Shown here in pieces: positions 17,453 through 27,151 of a stretch of 64,000 nt of DNA (its first letter is position 1; each line of letters starts with the position of its first letter). Origin of the DNA: Endozoicomonas sp. ISHI1 (lineage in GTDB: Bacteria; Pseudomonadota; Gammaproteobacteria; Pseudomonadales; Endozoicomonadaceae); contig NZ_JAGRPU010000010.1 of NCBI RefSeq assembly GCF_024606225.1, forward strand, positions 94,187 to 158,186, written 5' to 3'. Both the position numbers and the translations under genes were made by a program. The notes under the pieces are model-generated. The model searched no databases, was not told where the DNA came from, and worked only from the letters and a program-made list of their open reading frames with translations.

Positions 17453-20400
17453 TCAAAGCAAGATCAAAGGATTGTACATGCCCACCCCGCTGGAGCATCC
17501 ATCCTCCCGAGCATCAGGCTTCGCTATCTTCTTTGGTACCAGCATTTCCTTCTCTATCGGGAGTTCATTGTCGGTAAAGTAGCGTCGCTTCTCGCTGACC
17601 ACGGCAATCCCCCGTTTTTTCAGCACTTTTTGGGCTGCCTCCGAAGCCAGCGTGGTTTGCGTCAAGGTGCCCAGGTTCATTTGGATAGCTTCGCTCTTTA
17701 GCCGCTGCACCTCTTTCTCCAATGCCTGTTGTGTTGACGGACTGAGCAGCGACGGGTCATGTTCGTACTGCATCTTTTCCAACAGTGTCATGCCAGCCGG
17801 AATCGCCACCTGCTGGAGATCATACCAACCGTTATGAATACCACGAATGATCCCTTTTTTCTGATCAGCTTTGCAGGCTTTGTGGCTGTTGTCTGAACAG
17901 ACTACAATTCCGGCCTCCCGAGCCATTTTTCGCCGGACATTGTCGTCAATAAACTGGTTCATTCTCTGCACTGGCTCGGTTGTCCATTCAAAGTTTTCAG
18001 AGATCTTTTCGCCATTGCCGCTCAGACCGTAGACTCCGGTATAGTTTTTTTTGCGCTGATCCATAGGCCGACCCGTTACCTGCGCCAGATCAGCCGCACC
18101 GTGCATGGCGGCTTCAAGATGCCGTTGGAATTCACCCTTGTCGTCAGGCTTGGAGGTAAACTCTCTGGTCAGATGCGCTGGTAAGTCAAGACGCCTGGCG
18201 TCAAAACCCAGAGGTTGAGTCACCGTTAATCCGGGAAAATCAGGCCCAACCCCAAAAACACGGATAATGTCCATGCGATCCGCAAAGCGCAATATGCGCA
18301 GATACCAGCGCACAGAATCAGACAATTTCTGCTTATCGCCACCATTGACATCATTTTCCTTGCTGACCATCGCCAGTGCCATGTCATCCAGAAGCTGTTC
18401 AGGGTAGTGCCCGGCCAGATCCCGTTTGAAGTAATGAGCGGATCTTGTTTCTTCCGCTGATTTGTCGACATCTTCGGCGGCTGCGTCATGATAGATAATC
18501 GCCAGCGCCAGGAGTTCTTTTTCTTTCGGGCTCAGGTAATGCTGCTCAAATTTCTCCAGCAATTCCATATACCAGTGACCATTATTTCTGGCCCGCAGGA
18601 CATGGCTGCAGCTGTGCAGCGGTTTCCAAACGGTTGGCAAGGTTTGTCTTTCAATGCTCCGGATCACCCGCTCCGGTCCCGGACGCCGGTAATAATGCTG
18701 CAAAACCTTCAGGATGGTTTTTTGATTATCGCCGGCATTATCAGGCAAGACCGGCGGCCTGCTAAAGGCATCCACCACAAACTGTAATACCGCTGGTGTT
18801 TCGGGTGTCGCCAGGTTGTGAGAATCGTCCAGACCGAGAGATTGCTTCAGATCCAGGATGTCCTTTTGAGCCTGCTGGACATGCTCTGGCCAATTCCGGT
18901 AGAAAGGATGCGTTTCCCGTTGCAGCCATAACTTTTCAAGCCATTGGATATAATCACTCAGAGAGAAATCATCAATAATCTTCTCACCTTCAGGATATTG
19001 GTGAGCAAATCGGGCTTTAAAACGATTCAGAACGCCTTTGTCCGGAGAGGCCTCGTAATGAAACAGTGCCAGTAAGAAGGTCTGGATGGTATTAAGAGTC
19101 GGGGGGCGACAATCTTCCACATATCCCCACAATATTTTTTCCAAAGCGCCCTGCCGTTGTTGTGGACTCAGTTTCTGGCAAATGCGGTCAAATTCAACAA
19201 TGGCTCCCGGACAGACGGTCAGAGGTATCTTCCTGAGATGGGGCAAAGTCATGCATTCAAATGGACTAAAGGCAACCAGCATGCAATTCATTATGCCCAG
19301 TGGCATTATAAAAGAGTCAAGACCTATCATTCCGTTGATGAAACTCCTGTACCAATCTTTCCGCAGACTTGCCCCACTTTGCACAAGCAGCTGAAACATT
19401 CGGTAAGCTGCTTCCTCCTGTTTCTGAATTTGCTCCTGCTCTGGCTTCTGGTATCTGAGCATTTCGGAAACAAGCAGCATTTTAAGCAATGATGTAAAAC
19501 CTCCTTCATGAAAAAAATGCTGGTGAATGGGTAAGCCCTGTTTTAATTCCAGGAGCTTCTCGTAGCTGTATGAACAGGGATTACTTACCAGATCCATGGC
19601 CTGTTGTAATTTGTGCCTGGCATCGGGTTCTGCTTCTTGTGGGACGCTTAATTCTGAACTCATTGCTTCTGCCCGCAAAGACATTGGCAGCAGATTCAGA
19701 ACGGCTCTCAAATCGTCTGGGTCTACGCCCTGTGAGGATGCTATATCATTCAGAGAATGCTCATTCATGCACAGCGGTATACTGTCCAGTTCATCATCAA
19801 AATAGACCTGCGCAAAGCCTGTGCGGTGGCAATAGACAACCAGAGGCAAGGGTTTAAGCTCCAATACTTTTTCACACTGACTCTTCTCCCACAGGATGTC
19901 GGAAATGTTTATCTGTGCATCGTCGTAAACGCAAAAGCATTGGATGTCTTCTTTGCTATAGCCGGTGAGCACCAGTTCAGGGTAGCGTTCCATGCGGGAA
20001 AAATTGAAGAATTTTAATTTTGGTAAACTGAACGTTCCGTCCGCTCGCAGATGTCCCGAGGTGAAACGGTCATAAACTCCCCAGATAACGATATTGGCAC
20101 GTCCAAGAAGTCCATCGTGTAATGATTGCAGGTCAGGCAGAAGTTTTGCGTGCAGTTTATCGGCATCTGCACCCCTTTCCATACGCCAGCTGTGGGCATC
20201 ACGTTTGTAGACGTACAGGCATTGGGGGTTAACAGTGCCTACCATCCACTTACCGCAGAGTTCTGTCACGGGCTCAGTGGGCATCATCTCCCCCGGCAGG
20301 GCGAGGGTGAAGGGTCTTGGCGCACCCTTACCCGAAAAGTAGTTTTTTTCTTCAGCCAATTCAATTCGCCGAAACGCCAGGTGCCCGCTTTCAGCGGCCC

Positions 20401-20581
20401 GCAGTAGCTCTTGTCGCTCAGACTCCCTGGGATGACAGGGTAGCTGCTTGCGGGTCGGTTGGCTGATTGTCCATTGGCCAGAGGCTGTTACCGAAGGATT
20501 GTCAGGCTTGGGTCGATCAAATTTTGGTTGAGAGTGAGGGCTCAGGCTCACAGGGTTCCCCGTTCCCTGGGCAACATTCAT
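17453..20581 (-). CDS. SidE phosphodiesterase-like array protein, copy 3
   Basis: 1042 aa from the start at 20581 (MNVAQGTGNP). The frame is open to 20638, but the extra 19 residues are encoded by the conserved spacer, and GGAGTATTGCC precedes 20581 as in the other copies. His698-Asp699 and ADRMDIIRVFGVGPDFPG are intact. The N-domain stretch ELCGKWMVGTVNPQCLYVYK with GADADKL is shared with copies 6 and 10, while the middle (QIQKQEEAAYRMFQLL) resembles copy 1. A 4-bp duplication near 17497-17504 shifts the final frame. The usual DAPAGWACTIL tail is replaced by a tail starting GCSSGVG and reading through into NPLILL. Confidence 0.7.
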   Translation of the reverse strand: MNVAQGTGNPVSLSPHSQPKFDRPKPDNPSVTASGQWTISQPTRKQLPCHPRESERQELLRAAESGHLAFRRIELAEEKNYFSGKGAPRPFTLALPGEMMPTEPVTELCGKWMVGTVNPQCLYVYKRDAHSWRMERGADADKLHAKLLPDLQSLHDGLLGRANIVIWGVYDRFTSGHLRADGTFSLPKLKFFNFSRMERYPELVLTGYSKEDIQCFCVYDDAQINISDILWEKSQCEKVLELKPLPLVVYCHRTGFAQVYFDDELDSIPLCMNEHSLNDIASSQGVDPDDLRAVLNLLPMSLRAEAMSSELSVPQEAEPDARHKLQQAMDLVSNPCSYSYEKLLELKQGLPIHQHFFHEGGFTSLLKMLLVSEMLRYQKPEQEQIQKQEEAAYRMFQLLVQSGASLRKDWYRSFINGMIGLDSFIMPLGIMNCMLVAFSPFECMTLPHLRKIPLTVCPGAIVEFDRICQKLSPQQRQGALEKILWGYVEDCRPPTLNTIQTFLLALFHYEASPDKGVLNRFKARFAHQYPEGEKIIDDFSLSDYIQWLEKLWLQRETHPFYRNWPEHVQQAQKDILDLKQSLGLDDSHNLATPETPAVLQFVVDAFSRPPVLPDNAGDNQKTILKVLQHYYRRPGPERVIRSIERQTLPTVWKPLHSCSHVLRARNNGHWYMELLEKFEQHYLSPKEKELLALAIIYHDAAAEDVDKSAEETRSAHYFKRDLAGHYPEQLLDDMALAMVSKENDVNGGDKQKLSDSVRWYLRILRFADRMDIIRVFGVGPDFPGLTVTQPLGFDARRLDLPAHLTREFTSKPDDKGEFQRHLEAAMHGAADLAQVTGRPMDQRKKNYTGVYGLSGNGEKISENFEWTTEPVQRMNQFIDDNVRRKMAREAGIVVCSDNSHKACKADQKKGIIRGIHNGWYDLQQVAIPAGMTLLEKMQYEHDPSLLSPSTQQALEKEVQRLKSEAIQMNLGTLTQTTLASEAAQKVLKKRGIAVVSEKRRYFTDNELPIEKEMLVPKKIAKPDAREDGCSSGVGMYNPLILL

Positions 20582-20722
20582 GGCAATACTCCTGTAAAAC
20601 GTATTATTTACCCACTTCCGTGTGGTTGGATTCGACAATCTTTAGAGTGGCTGGCTGGTACAAAAGTTCCTGTATGGTCCCACTTTCCGTAACTGTATTT
20701 TCATAGCGAGATCAATGGATTT
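20582..20722 (-). repeat. 141-bp array spacer, type A
   Basis: This spacer is identical by eye to 23819-23959 and differs at two positions from 30281-30421. It holds the leader for copy 3 (GGAACTTTTGTACCAGCCAG, CACGGAAGTGGGTAAATAAT, AGGAGTATTGCC) and the trailer of copy 4. The near identity implies recent duplication or gene conversion. Confidence 0.75.
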
Positions 20723-23700
20723 TTATCGGCTCTCTTCTGCTGGTGCATTCTGATCATCAAGCTGAGCAATCTTCTTCGGCACCAGCATTTTCCATTCTTT
20801 CGGGTTGCCATTGTTGGTAACGAAGGGACGCTGCTCGCTGACCACAGTAATCCCCCGCTGTTTCAGCACTGTTTGGGCTTCCTCCGAAGCCAGCGTTGCC
20901 TGCGTCAGGGTGCCCAGGTTCATCCGAATGCCATCGCTCTTCAGCCGCTGCACCTCTTTCTCCAATGCCTGTTGTGTTGACGGACTCATCAGCGACGGGT
21001 CATGTTCGTATTGCATCTTTTCCAGCAGCGTCATTCCGGCCGGAAGCTCCACCTGCCTCAGATCGAACCAGCTGTTATGAATACCACGGGTGATTCCTTT
21101 TTTCTGATCAGCTTTGCAGGCTTTGTGGCTGGGGTCTGAACAGACAACCATTCCGGCCTGCTGAGCCATTTTGCGCCGGACATTGTCATCAATAAACTGG
21201 TTCATTCTTTGCACTGGCTCGGTTGTCCATTCAAAGTTTTCAGAGATCTTTTCGCCATTGCCACTCAGACCGTAGACTTCGGTGTAGTTTTTTTTGCGCT
21301 GATCCTGAAGTTGGCCGGTTAACCGCGCCAGATCAGCCGCGCCGTGCATGGCAGCTTCCAGATGCCGTTGGAATTCAGTCTTGTTGTCAGACCCGGAGGT
21401 AAACTCTCTGGTCAGATGCAATGGTAAGTCAAGACGTGAAGCGTCAAAACCCAGAGGTCGAGCCACCGTTAATCCTGGAAAATCAGCCCCAACCCCAAAA
21501 ACACGGATAATGTCCAGTCGATCCGCAAAGCGTAGTATGCGCAGATACCCGCGCACAGGTTCAGGCAGACTCTGCTCATCTTCACCATTGACATCGTTTT
21601 CCTTGCTGACCATCGCCAGTGCCACATCATCCAGAAGCGGTTCAGGGTAACGCCCCTTCAAGTCCCGTTTGAAGTAATGGGCTGACCTTGTTTCTTCCGC
21701 TGATTTGTCGACATCTTCGGCAGCTGCGTCATGATAGATAATCGCCAGCGCCAGGAGTTCTTTTTCTTTCGGGCTCAGGTAATGCTGCTCAAATTTCTCC
21801 AGCAATTCCATATACCAGTGACCATTATTTCTGGCCCGCAGGACATGGCTGCAGCTGTGCAGCGGTTTCCAGACGGTTGGTAAGGTTTTTTTGCCAAGGC
21901 ACTGGATCACCCGCTCCGGTCCCGGACGGCGGTAATAATGCTGCAGTACCTTCAGGATGGTTTTTTCATTATCGCCGACATTTTCTGGCATGGCTGGTGG
22001 TTTGCTGAAGGTGTCCACCATAAATTGTAAAGCTGCTGGTGCCTCAGCTGACGATGGTGTCTCCAGGTTTTGAGAATCGTCCAGACCGAGAGATCGTCTC
22101 AGATCTGCGATGTCCTGATGAGCTTGCCGGACATACTTTGGCCAATTCTGGTAGAAAGGATGCGTTTCCCTTTGCTCATAGAGTTCATTAAGCCATCGAA
22201 TATAATCATTCAGAGAAAAGTTATTAATAACCTTCTTGCCGTTGGGGTATTGATACTTCACATCGGCTTCGAAACGGTTCAGAACGTTTTTGTCCAGAGA
22301 AGCCCCGTAATGATAAAGAGCCAGTAATTTAGACTGGATGATGTCAAGACTCGGAAAATTAAAACTACACGGATAACGTAATAACTCTTCCAGACAGCTC
22401 TGCAGTTTCTGTGGAGTGCATTCCCGGCAGATTCGGTCAAATTCTACGACGCTTCCCGGGCAACCGGTTAAAGGTATTCTCCTGAGATGTTTCAGGGTTA
22501 GAACATCAAGTGGAGCAAAGGCAGCCACCAAATAATTCATTATGCCCGGTGGCATTACCGGATTTAAGGTGTCATTCATCATGACAAGGGGTGAAAAATT
22601 CCTCGGCAGCTGTGCTCCGCTCTTCAGAAGCAGCCAACATAAGCGGCAGGTTTCCTCCTCCTGTTCCCGAGTTTGCTCGTGTTCTGGCTCATCGTTTCTG
22701 GTCATTGCGGAGCACAGCAAGATCTCAAGCAGAGAGTCAAGACCTCGTTCATGAAAAAAACGCTGGTGAATTGGCAAGCCTCTTTGTTTTAAGTCCAGAA
22801 GCCTCTCGCAGTCGTAAGAGCCGGGTTCATTGACCAGATCAATGGCTTGTTGCAATTTGTGCCTGACATCTGGATCTGCTGTGGTGGTTCGTTCCGAACT
22901 CAGTGCCTCTGCTCGCACAGACATTGGCAGCAGATTCAACATGGCTCTGAAATGGTCTGGGGCTACGCCCTGTGAGAGCGCAAAATCATTCAGCGAACGC
23001 TCATTCATGGTCAGGTATTGACTGTCCAGCTCATCATCATAATAAACCTCTACAGAACCTGTGCGGTTGCAATAAACAACCAGAGGTAAGGGTTTAAGCT
23101 TCAATACCTTTTCACACTGACGCTTGTCCTGCAGGATATCGGAAATATTGATCTGTGCATCGTTGTAAACGCAAAAGCATTTGATGTCCTGCTTTTGGTA
23201 ATGGGTGAGCACCAGCTCCGGGAAATCATCATCGGTGGAATGATAGCCGGGTTTCAATTCTGGTAAACAGAACGTCCCATCCGCATTCAGATGTCCCGAG
23301 GTGAAACGAGCAGGATAAACTTTCCAGATGAGTTGATTGCCGCGCTCAAAATATCTATCAAGCACTGATTGCAGATCAGGCAGAAGTTTTACTAACCTGT
23401 TTTCCGGAGTTAGCTCAGGCTGCATCATCGCCAGCGAACAAGTCCCTGCATTACGTTTATAGACATACAGGCATTGTGGATCAAAAATGCCAACCATCCA
23501 TTTACCATAAGCTTCTGGCACGCGCCCGGTGGGCGCCATTCCTCCCGGCAGGGCGAGAGTGAAGGGTCTTGGCGCTCCCATACCCGAAAAGTAATTTCTC
23601 TCTTCAGTCAATTCAATTCGCCGAAACGCCAGACGCCCGCTTTCAGCAGCCCGCAGTAGCTCCTGTCGCTCATACTCCCTGGGATGACGGGGTAGCAGTT

Positions 23701-23818
23701 TGTTGGTCGGTTCGCCCACTGCCCATCGACCAGAAGCTGTTACCGACCGGGTGTCAGAGTTTGATTGAGGGTGAGGGCACGGGCTTGCAGAGATCCCCGC
23801 TCCATGGACAACATTCAT
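20723..23818 (-). CDS. SidE phosphodiesterase-like array protein, copy 4
   Basis: 1031 aa from the start at 23818 (MNVVHGAGIS). The longer frame to 23875 runs through spacer sequence and is not used here. The first 68 residues are identical to copy 5. The His696-Asp697 pair is present; the later metal-site motif reads ADRLDIIR, with Leu for Met. HSCSH is intact. The middle shares PLDVLTLKHLRRIPLTGCPG with copies 5, 10 and 11. The C-terminus AQLDDQNAPAEESR matches the type found in copies 5 and 7, and is not the GWA type. The ribosome site is AGGAGT. Confidence 0.7.
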   Translation of the reverse strand: MNVVHGAGISASPCPHPQSNSDTRSVTASGRWAVGEPTNKLLPRHPREYERQELLRAAESGRLAFRRIELTEERNYFSGMGAPRPFTLALPGGMAPTGRVPEAYGKWMVGIFDPQCLYVYKRNAGTCSLAMMQPELTPENRLVKLLPDLQSVLDRYFERGNQLIWKVYPARFTSGHLNADGTFCLPELKPGYHSTDDDFPELVLTHYQKQDIKCFCVYNDAQINISDILQDKRQCEKVLKLKPLPLVVYCNRTGSVEVYYDDELDSQYLTMNERSLNDFALSQGVAPDHFRAMLNLLPMSVRAEALSSERTTTADPDVRHKLQQAIDLVNEPGSYDCERLLDLKQRGLPIHQRFFHERGLDSLLEILLCSAMTRNDEPEHEQTREQEEETCRLCWLLLKSGAQLPRNFSPLVMMNDTLNPVMPPGIMNYLVAAFAPLDVLTLKHLRRIPLTGCPGSVVEFDRICRECTPQKLQSCLEELLRYPCSFNFPSLDIIQSKLLALYHYGASLDKNVLNRFEADVKYQYPNGKKVINNFSLNDYIRWLNELYEQRETHPFYQNWPKYVRQAHQDIADLRRSLGLDDSQNLETPSSAEAPAALQFMVDTFSKPPAMPENVGDNEKTILKVLQHYYRRPGPERVIQCLGKKTLPTVWKPLHSCSHVLRARNNGHWYMELLEKFEQHYLSPKEKELLALAIIYHDAAAEDVDKSAEETRSAHYFKRDLKGRYPEPLLDDVALAMVSKENDVNGEDEQSLPEPVRGYLRILRFADRLDIIRVFGVGADFPGLTVARPLGFDASRLDLPLHLTREFTSGSDNKTEFQRHLEAAMHGAADLARLTGQLQDQRKKNYTEVYGLSGNGEKISENFEWTTEPVQRMNQFIDDNVRRKMAQQAGMVVCSDPSHKACKADQKKGITRGIHNSWFDLRQVELPAGMTLLEKMQYEHDPSLMSPSTQQALEKEVQRLKSDGIRMNLGTLTQATLASEEAQTVLKQRGITVVSEQRPFVTNNGNPKEWKMLVPKKIAQLDDQNAPAEESR

Positions 23819-23959
23819 GGCAATACTCCTGTAAAACGTATTATTTACCCACTTCCGTGTGGTTGGATTCGACAATCTTTAGAGTGGCTGGCTGGTACAA
23901 AAGTTCCTGTATGGTCCCACTTTCCGTAACTGTATTTTCATAGCGAGATCAATGGATTT
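23819..23959 (-). repeat. 141-bp array spacer, type A
   Basis: Identical by eye to the spacer at 20582-20722. It serves as the leader of copy 4 and the trailer of copy 5. Confidence 0.75.
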
Positions 23960-26900
23960 TTATCGGCTCTCTTCTGCTGGTGCATTCTGATCATCAAGCT
24001 TCTCTATCTTCTTCGGCACCAGCATTTTCCATTCTTTCGGGTCACCACCGTTGGTAACGAAGGGACGCTTCTCGCTGATCACAGTAATCCCCCTTTGTTT
24101 CAGCACTGTTTGGGCTTCCTCCGAAGCCAGCGTTGCCTGCGTCAGGGTGCCCGTATTCATCTGAATGCCATCGTTTTTCAGCCGCTGCACTTCTTTCTCC
24201 AATGCCTCTCGTGTTGCCGGGCTCAGAAGTGATGGGTCATGTTCGTACTGCATCTTTTCCAACAGTGTCATGCCAACCGGTATCTCCACCTGCCGGAGAT
24301 CGTACCAGCTGTTATGAATACCACGGGTGATTCCTTTTTTCTGATCAGCTTTGCAGGCTCTGTGGCTGGGGTCTGAACAGACAACCATTCCGGCCTGCTG
24401 AGCCATTTTGCGCCGGACATTGTCGTCAATAAACTGGTTCATTCGCTGCACTGGCTCAGTGGTCCATTCAAAGTTTTCAGAGATCTTTGAGCCATTGTCG
24501 TCCAGACCGTAGAATTGGGTGTAGTCTTTTTTGCGCTGATCCTGAAGTTGGCCGGTTAACCGCGCCAGATCAGCCGCGCCGTGCATGGCAGCTTCCAGAT
24601 GCTGTTGGAATTCAGTCTTGTTGTCAGGCTCAGGGGTAAACTCTTTGGTTAGTTGCAATGGTAAGTCAAGACGTGTTGCGTCAAAACCCATAGGTTGAGT
24701 CAACGTTAATCCGGGAAAATCAGCCCCAACCCCACAACCACGGATAATGTCCATGCGATCCGCAAAGCGTAATATGCGCAGATACCAGCGCACAGGAGCA
24801 GACAGTTTCTGCTTATCGCCACCATTGACATCATTTTCCTTGCTGACCATCGCCAGTGCCATGTCATCCAGAAGCTGTTCAGGGTAGTGCCCGGCCAGGT
24901 CCCGTTTGAAGTAATGAGCGGATCTTGTTTCTTCCGTCGATTTGTCGACATCTTCGGCAGCTGAGACGTGGTAGATAATGGCTAGAGCCAGAAGTTCTTT
25001 TTCTTCCGGGCTCAGGGAACACTGCTGAAATTTCTCCAGCAATTCCATATACCAGTGACCATTATTTCTGGCCCGCAGGACATGGCTGCAGCTGTGCAGC
25101 GGTTTCCAGACGGTTGGTAAGGTTTTTTTGCCAAGGCACTGGATCACCCGCTCCGGTCCCGGACGGCGGTAATAATGCTGCAGTACCTTCAGGATGGTTT
25201 TTTCGTTATCGCCGACATTTTCAGGCAAGACCGGCGGTTTGCTGAAGGCGTCCACCACAAACTGTAATGCCATGGATGGCTCGGCTGTCAGGGGCGTTGC
25301 CTGGTCGCGAGAATCGTCCAGACCCAGAGATTGTCTCAGGTCATTGATTTCCCCCTTGGACTGCTGGACAAGTTTTGGCCAATTCTGGTAGTAGGGATGC
25401 GTTTCCCGTTGCTTCCATAATTTTTCAACCCATTGGATATAATCATCTACGAAGCAACCATCAATGTGCGTCTCACCGTTACGGCAATTCCTCTTCAGGC
25501 CGAATTTAAGACTATTCAGCATGTCTTGATCCAAAGAAGCCTTATAATGAAAAAGGGCCAGTAGGTTGGACTGAATATATTCGAGCGTTGGATTCGGTAG
25601 ACTTACCACATAACGTAATGCCCTTTTCAGGCATTTTTGCCGTTGCGGTTGAGTGTTGTCCCGGCAGATTCGGTCAAATTCAACGATGCTTCCCGGGCAA
25701 CCGGTCAAAGGTATCCTTTTGAGATGTTTGAGGGTCAGAAAATCAAAGGGACCAAAGGCAGCCACCATATAATTGAAAACTCCCGCTGGCATTGACGGGT
25801 GGTTGGTATTGTCCATTTTGTAAATTTGGTCAACAGAAATCCCCACCCCTGCCCCGCTCTGCAGAAGCAGATGAAGTATGCGACAGGCTTCCTTCTCCTG
25901 TTCCCGGTTTTGCTCACACTTACCGCTTCTGAGTTGTTCGGAAATCAGCAGCTTGTCAAGCAAAGATTGAACAGTTCCTTTATGAAAAAAACGCTGGTGA
26001 ATTGGCAGGCCACTTTGTTTTAATTCCAGAAGCCTCTGGTAATGGTAACAACGGGGATCACTCACCAGCTCAATGGCCTCTTTCAATTTGTGCATAACAT
26101 CGGGTGAGACGGTTAATTCCGAGTTCAGTGCCTCTGCTCGCAAAGACATTGGCAGTAGATTTAACATGTCCCTGAAATGGTCTGGGGCTATGTCCTGTGA
26201 AAACGTAAAATCATCCAGAGAATGCTCATTCCTGGCCAGGTGTTTATTGTCCAGCTCATCATCAAAATAGACTTGTACAGAACCTGTGCGGTTGCAATAA
26301 ACGACCAGTGGCAAGGGTTTAAGCTGCAATTTATATTCACACTGACGCTTATTCAGCAGGATGTCGGTAATATTTCTCTGTCCATCGTTGTATACACAAA
26401 AGCATTTGATGTCTTCTCTGCTGTATTTGTTAAGCACCAGTTCCGGGTATTCAGGGAAGGAGGAATGATCGCTGAATTTCAATTTTGGTAAACTGAATGT
26501 CCCATCTGCCTGCAGATGTCCCGAGGTGAAACGGGTAGGGTAAACTCTCCAGAGGATTCGACTGCCACGATCAAAACGATTATCGAACAATGATTGCAGA
26601 TGAGGCAGTAGTTTTGTTGCCAGATGATCCGGAGTTACGCCAGGCTGCAACAGATCCCGGGTCGACGCACTATGTTTGTAGATGTACAGGCACTGTGGAT
26701 CAACGGTACCTATCATCCATTCACCATAAGTATCTGGCACGCGCTCGGTAGGCATCAACCTCCCCGGCAGGGCGAGGGTGAAAGGTCTTGGTGTTCCCTT
26801 GCCTGAGAAGTAGTTTGCTTCTTTACTCAATCCAATTCGGCGAAATGCCAGACGTCCACTCTCAGCAGCCCGCAGTAGCTCCTGTCGCTCATACTCCCTG

Positions 26901-27037
26901 GGATGACGGGGTAGCAGTTTGTTGGTCGGTTCGCCCACTGCCCATCGACCAGAAGCTGTTACCGACCGGGTGTCAGAGTTTGATTGAGGGTGAGGGCACG
27001 GGCTTGCAGAGATCCCCGCTCCATGGACAACATTCAT
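23960..27037 (-). CDS. SidE phosphodiesterase-like array protein, copy 5, catalytic Asp lost
   Basis: A 1025-aa member. HSCSH (His648, His652) and ADRMDIIRGCGV are kept, but the His-Asp pair reads YHVSAAEDV. His690 is followed by Val691 because the codon at 24965-24967 is GTC where all other copies have GAC or GAT. Loss of the metal-type Asp predicts an inactive or altered phosphodiesterase centre. The frame is otherwise undamaged. The first 68 residues are identical to copy 4. The middle contains CEQNREQEKEACRILHLLLQ and is distinctive. The tail is EKLDDQNAPAEESR. It could be a pseudoenzyme that binds without cleaving. Confidence 0.7.
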   Translation of the reverse strand: MNVVHGAGISASPCPHPQSNSDTRSVTASGRWAVGEPTNKLLPRHPREYERQELLRAAESGRLAFRRIGLSKEANYFSGKGTPRPFTLALPGRLMPTERVPDTYGEWMIGTVDPQCLYIYKHSASTRDLLQPGVTPDHLATKLLPHLQSLFDNRFDRGSRILWRVYPTRFTSGHLQADGTFSLPKLKFSDHSSFPEYPELVLNKYSREDIKCFCVYNDGQRNITDILLNKRQCEYKLQLKPLPLVVYCNRTGSVQVYFDDELDNKHLARNEHSLDDFTFSQDIAPDHFRDMLNLLPMSLRAEALNSELTVSPDVMHKLKEAIELVSDPRCYHYQRLLELKQSGLPIHQRFFHKGTVQSLLDKLLISEQLRSGKCEQNREQEKEACRILHLLLQSGAGVGISVDQIYKMDNTNHPSMPAGVFNYMVAAFGPFDFLTLKHLKRIPLTGCPGSIVEFDRICRDNTQPQRQKCLKRALRYVVSLPNPTLEYIQSNLLALFHYKASLDQDMLNSLKFGLKRNCRNGETHIDGCFVDDYIQWVEKLWKQRETHPYYQNWPKLVQQSKGEINDLRQSLGLDDSRDQATPLTAEPSMALQFVVDAFSKPPVLPENVGDNEKTILKVLQHYYRRPGPERVIQCLGKKTLPTVWKPLHSCSHVLRARNNGHWYMELLEKFQQCSLSPEEKELLALAIIYHVSAAEDVDKSTEETRSAHYFKRDLAGHYPEQLLDDMALAMVSKENDVNGGDKQKLSAPVRWYLRILRFADRMDIIRGCGVGADFPGLTLTQPMGFDATRLDLPLQLTKEFTPEPDNKTEFQQHLEAAMHGAADLARLTGQLQDQRKKDYTQFYGLDDNGSKISENFEWTTEPVQRMNQFIDDNVRRKMAQQAGMVVCSDPSHRACKADQKKGITRGIHNSWYDLRQVEIPVGMTLLEKMQYEHDPSLLSPATREALEKEVQRLKNDGIQMNTGTLTQATLASEEAQTVLKQRGITVISEKRPFVTNGGDPKEWKMLVPKKIEKLDDQNAPAEESR

Positions 27038-27151
27038 GGTAATACTCCATTAAACTTATTATTTACCCTATTCCGTAAGGAGGGATTTTAAAGTTCTTGG
27101 AGTATCCGGCTGGTAAAAAAGTTCCAATACCCATTGTCCGTAAATCCATTT
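27038..27151 (-). promoter_or_regulatory. Conserved array leader upstream of copy 5
   Basis: A 114-bp spacer with GGAACTTTTTTACCAGCCGG, a CTCCAAGAA continuation (plus 27091-27125), GGAATAGGGTAAATAATAAG, and TGGAGTATTACC before the ATG. Confidence 0.5.

Noticed and set aside
20582..20638. A 19-codon upstream extension of array copy 3, MSNPTTRKWVNNTFYRSIA (also copy 4 at 23819-23875)
   Set aside because: The extension is encoded by the conserved spacer, lacks a ribosome site, and the inner ATG preceded by AGGAGT matches the start of every other copy.
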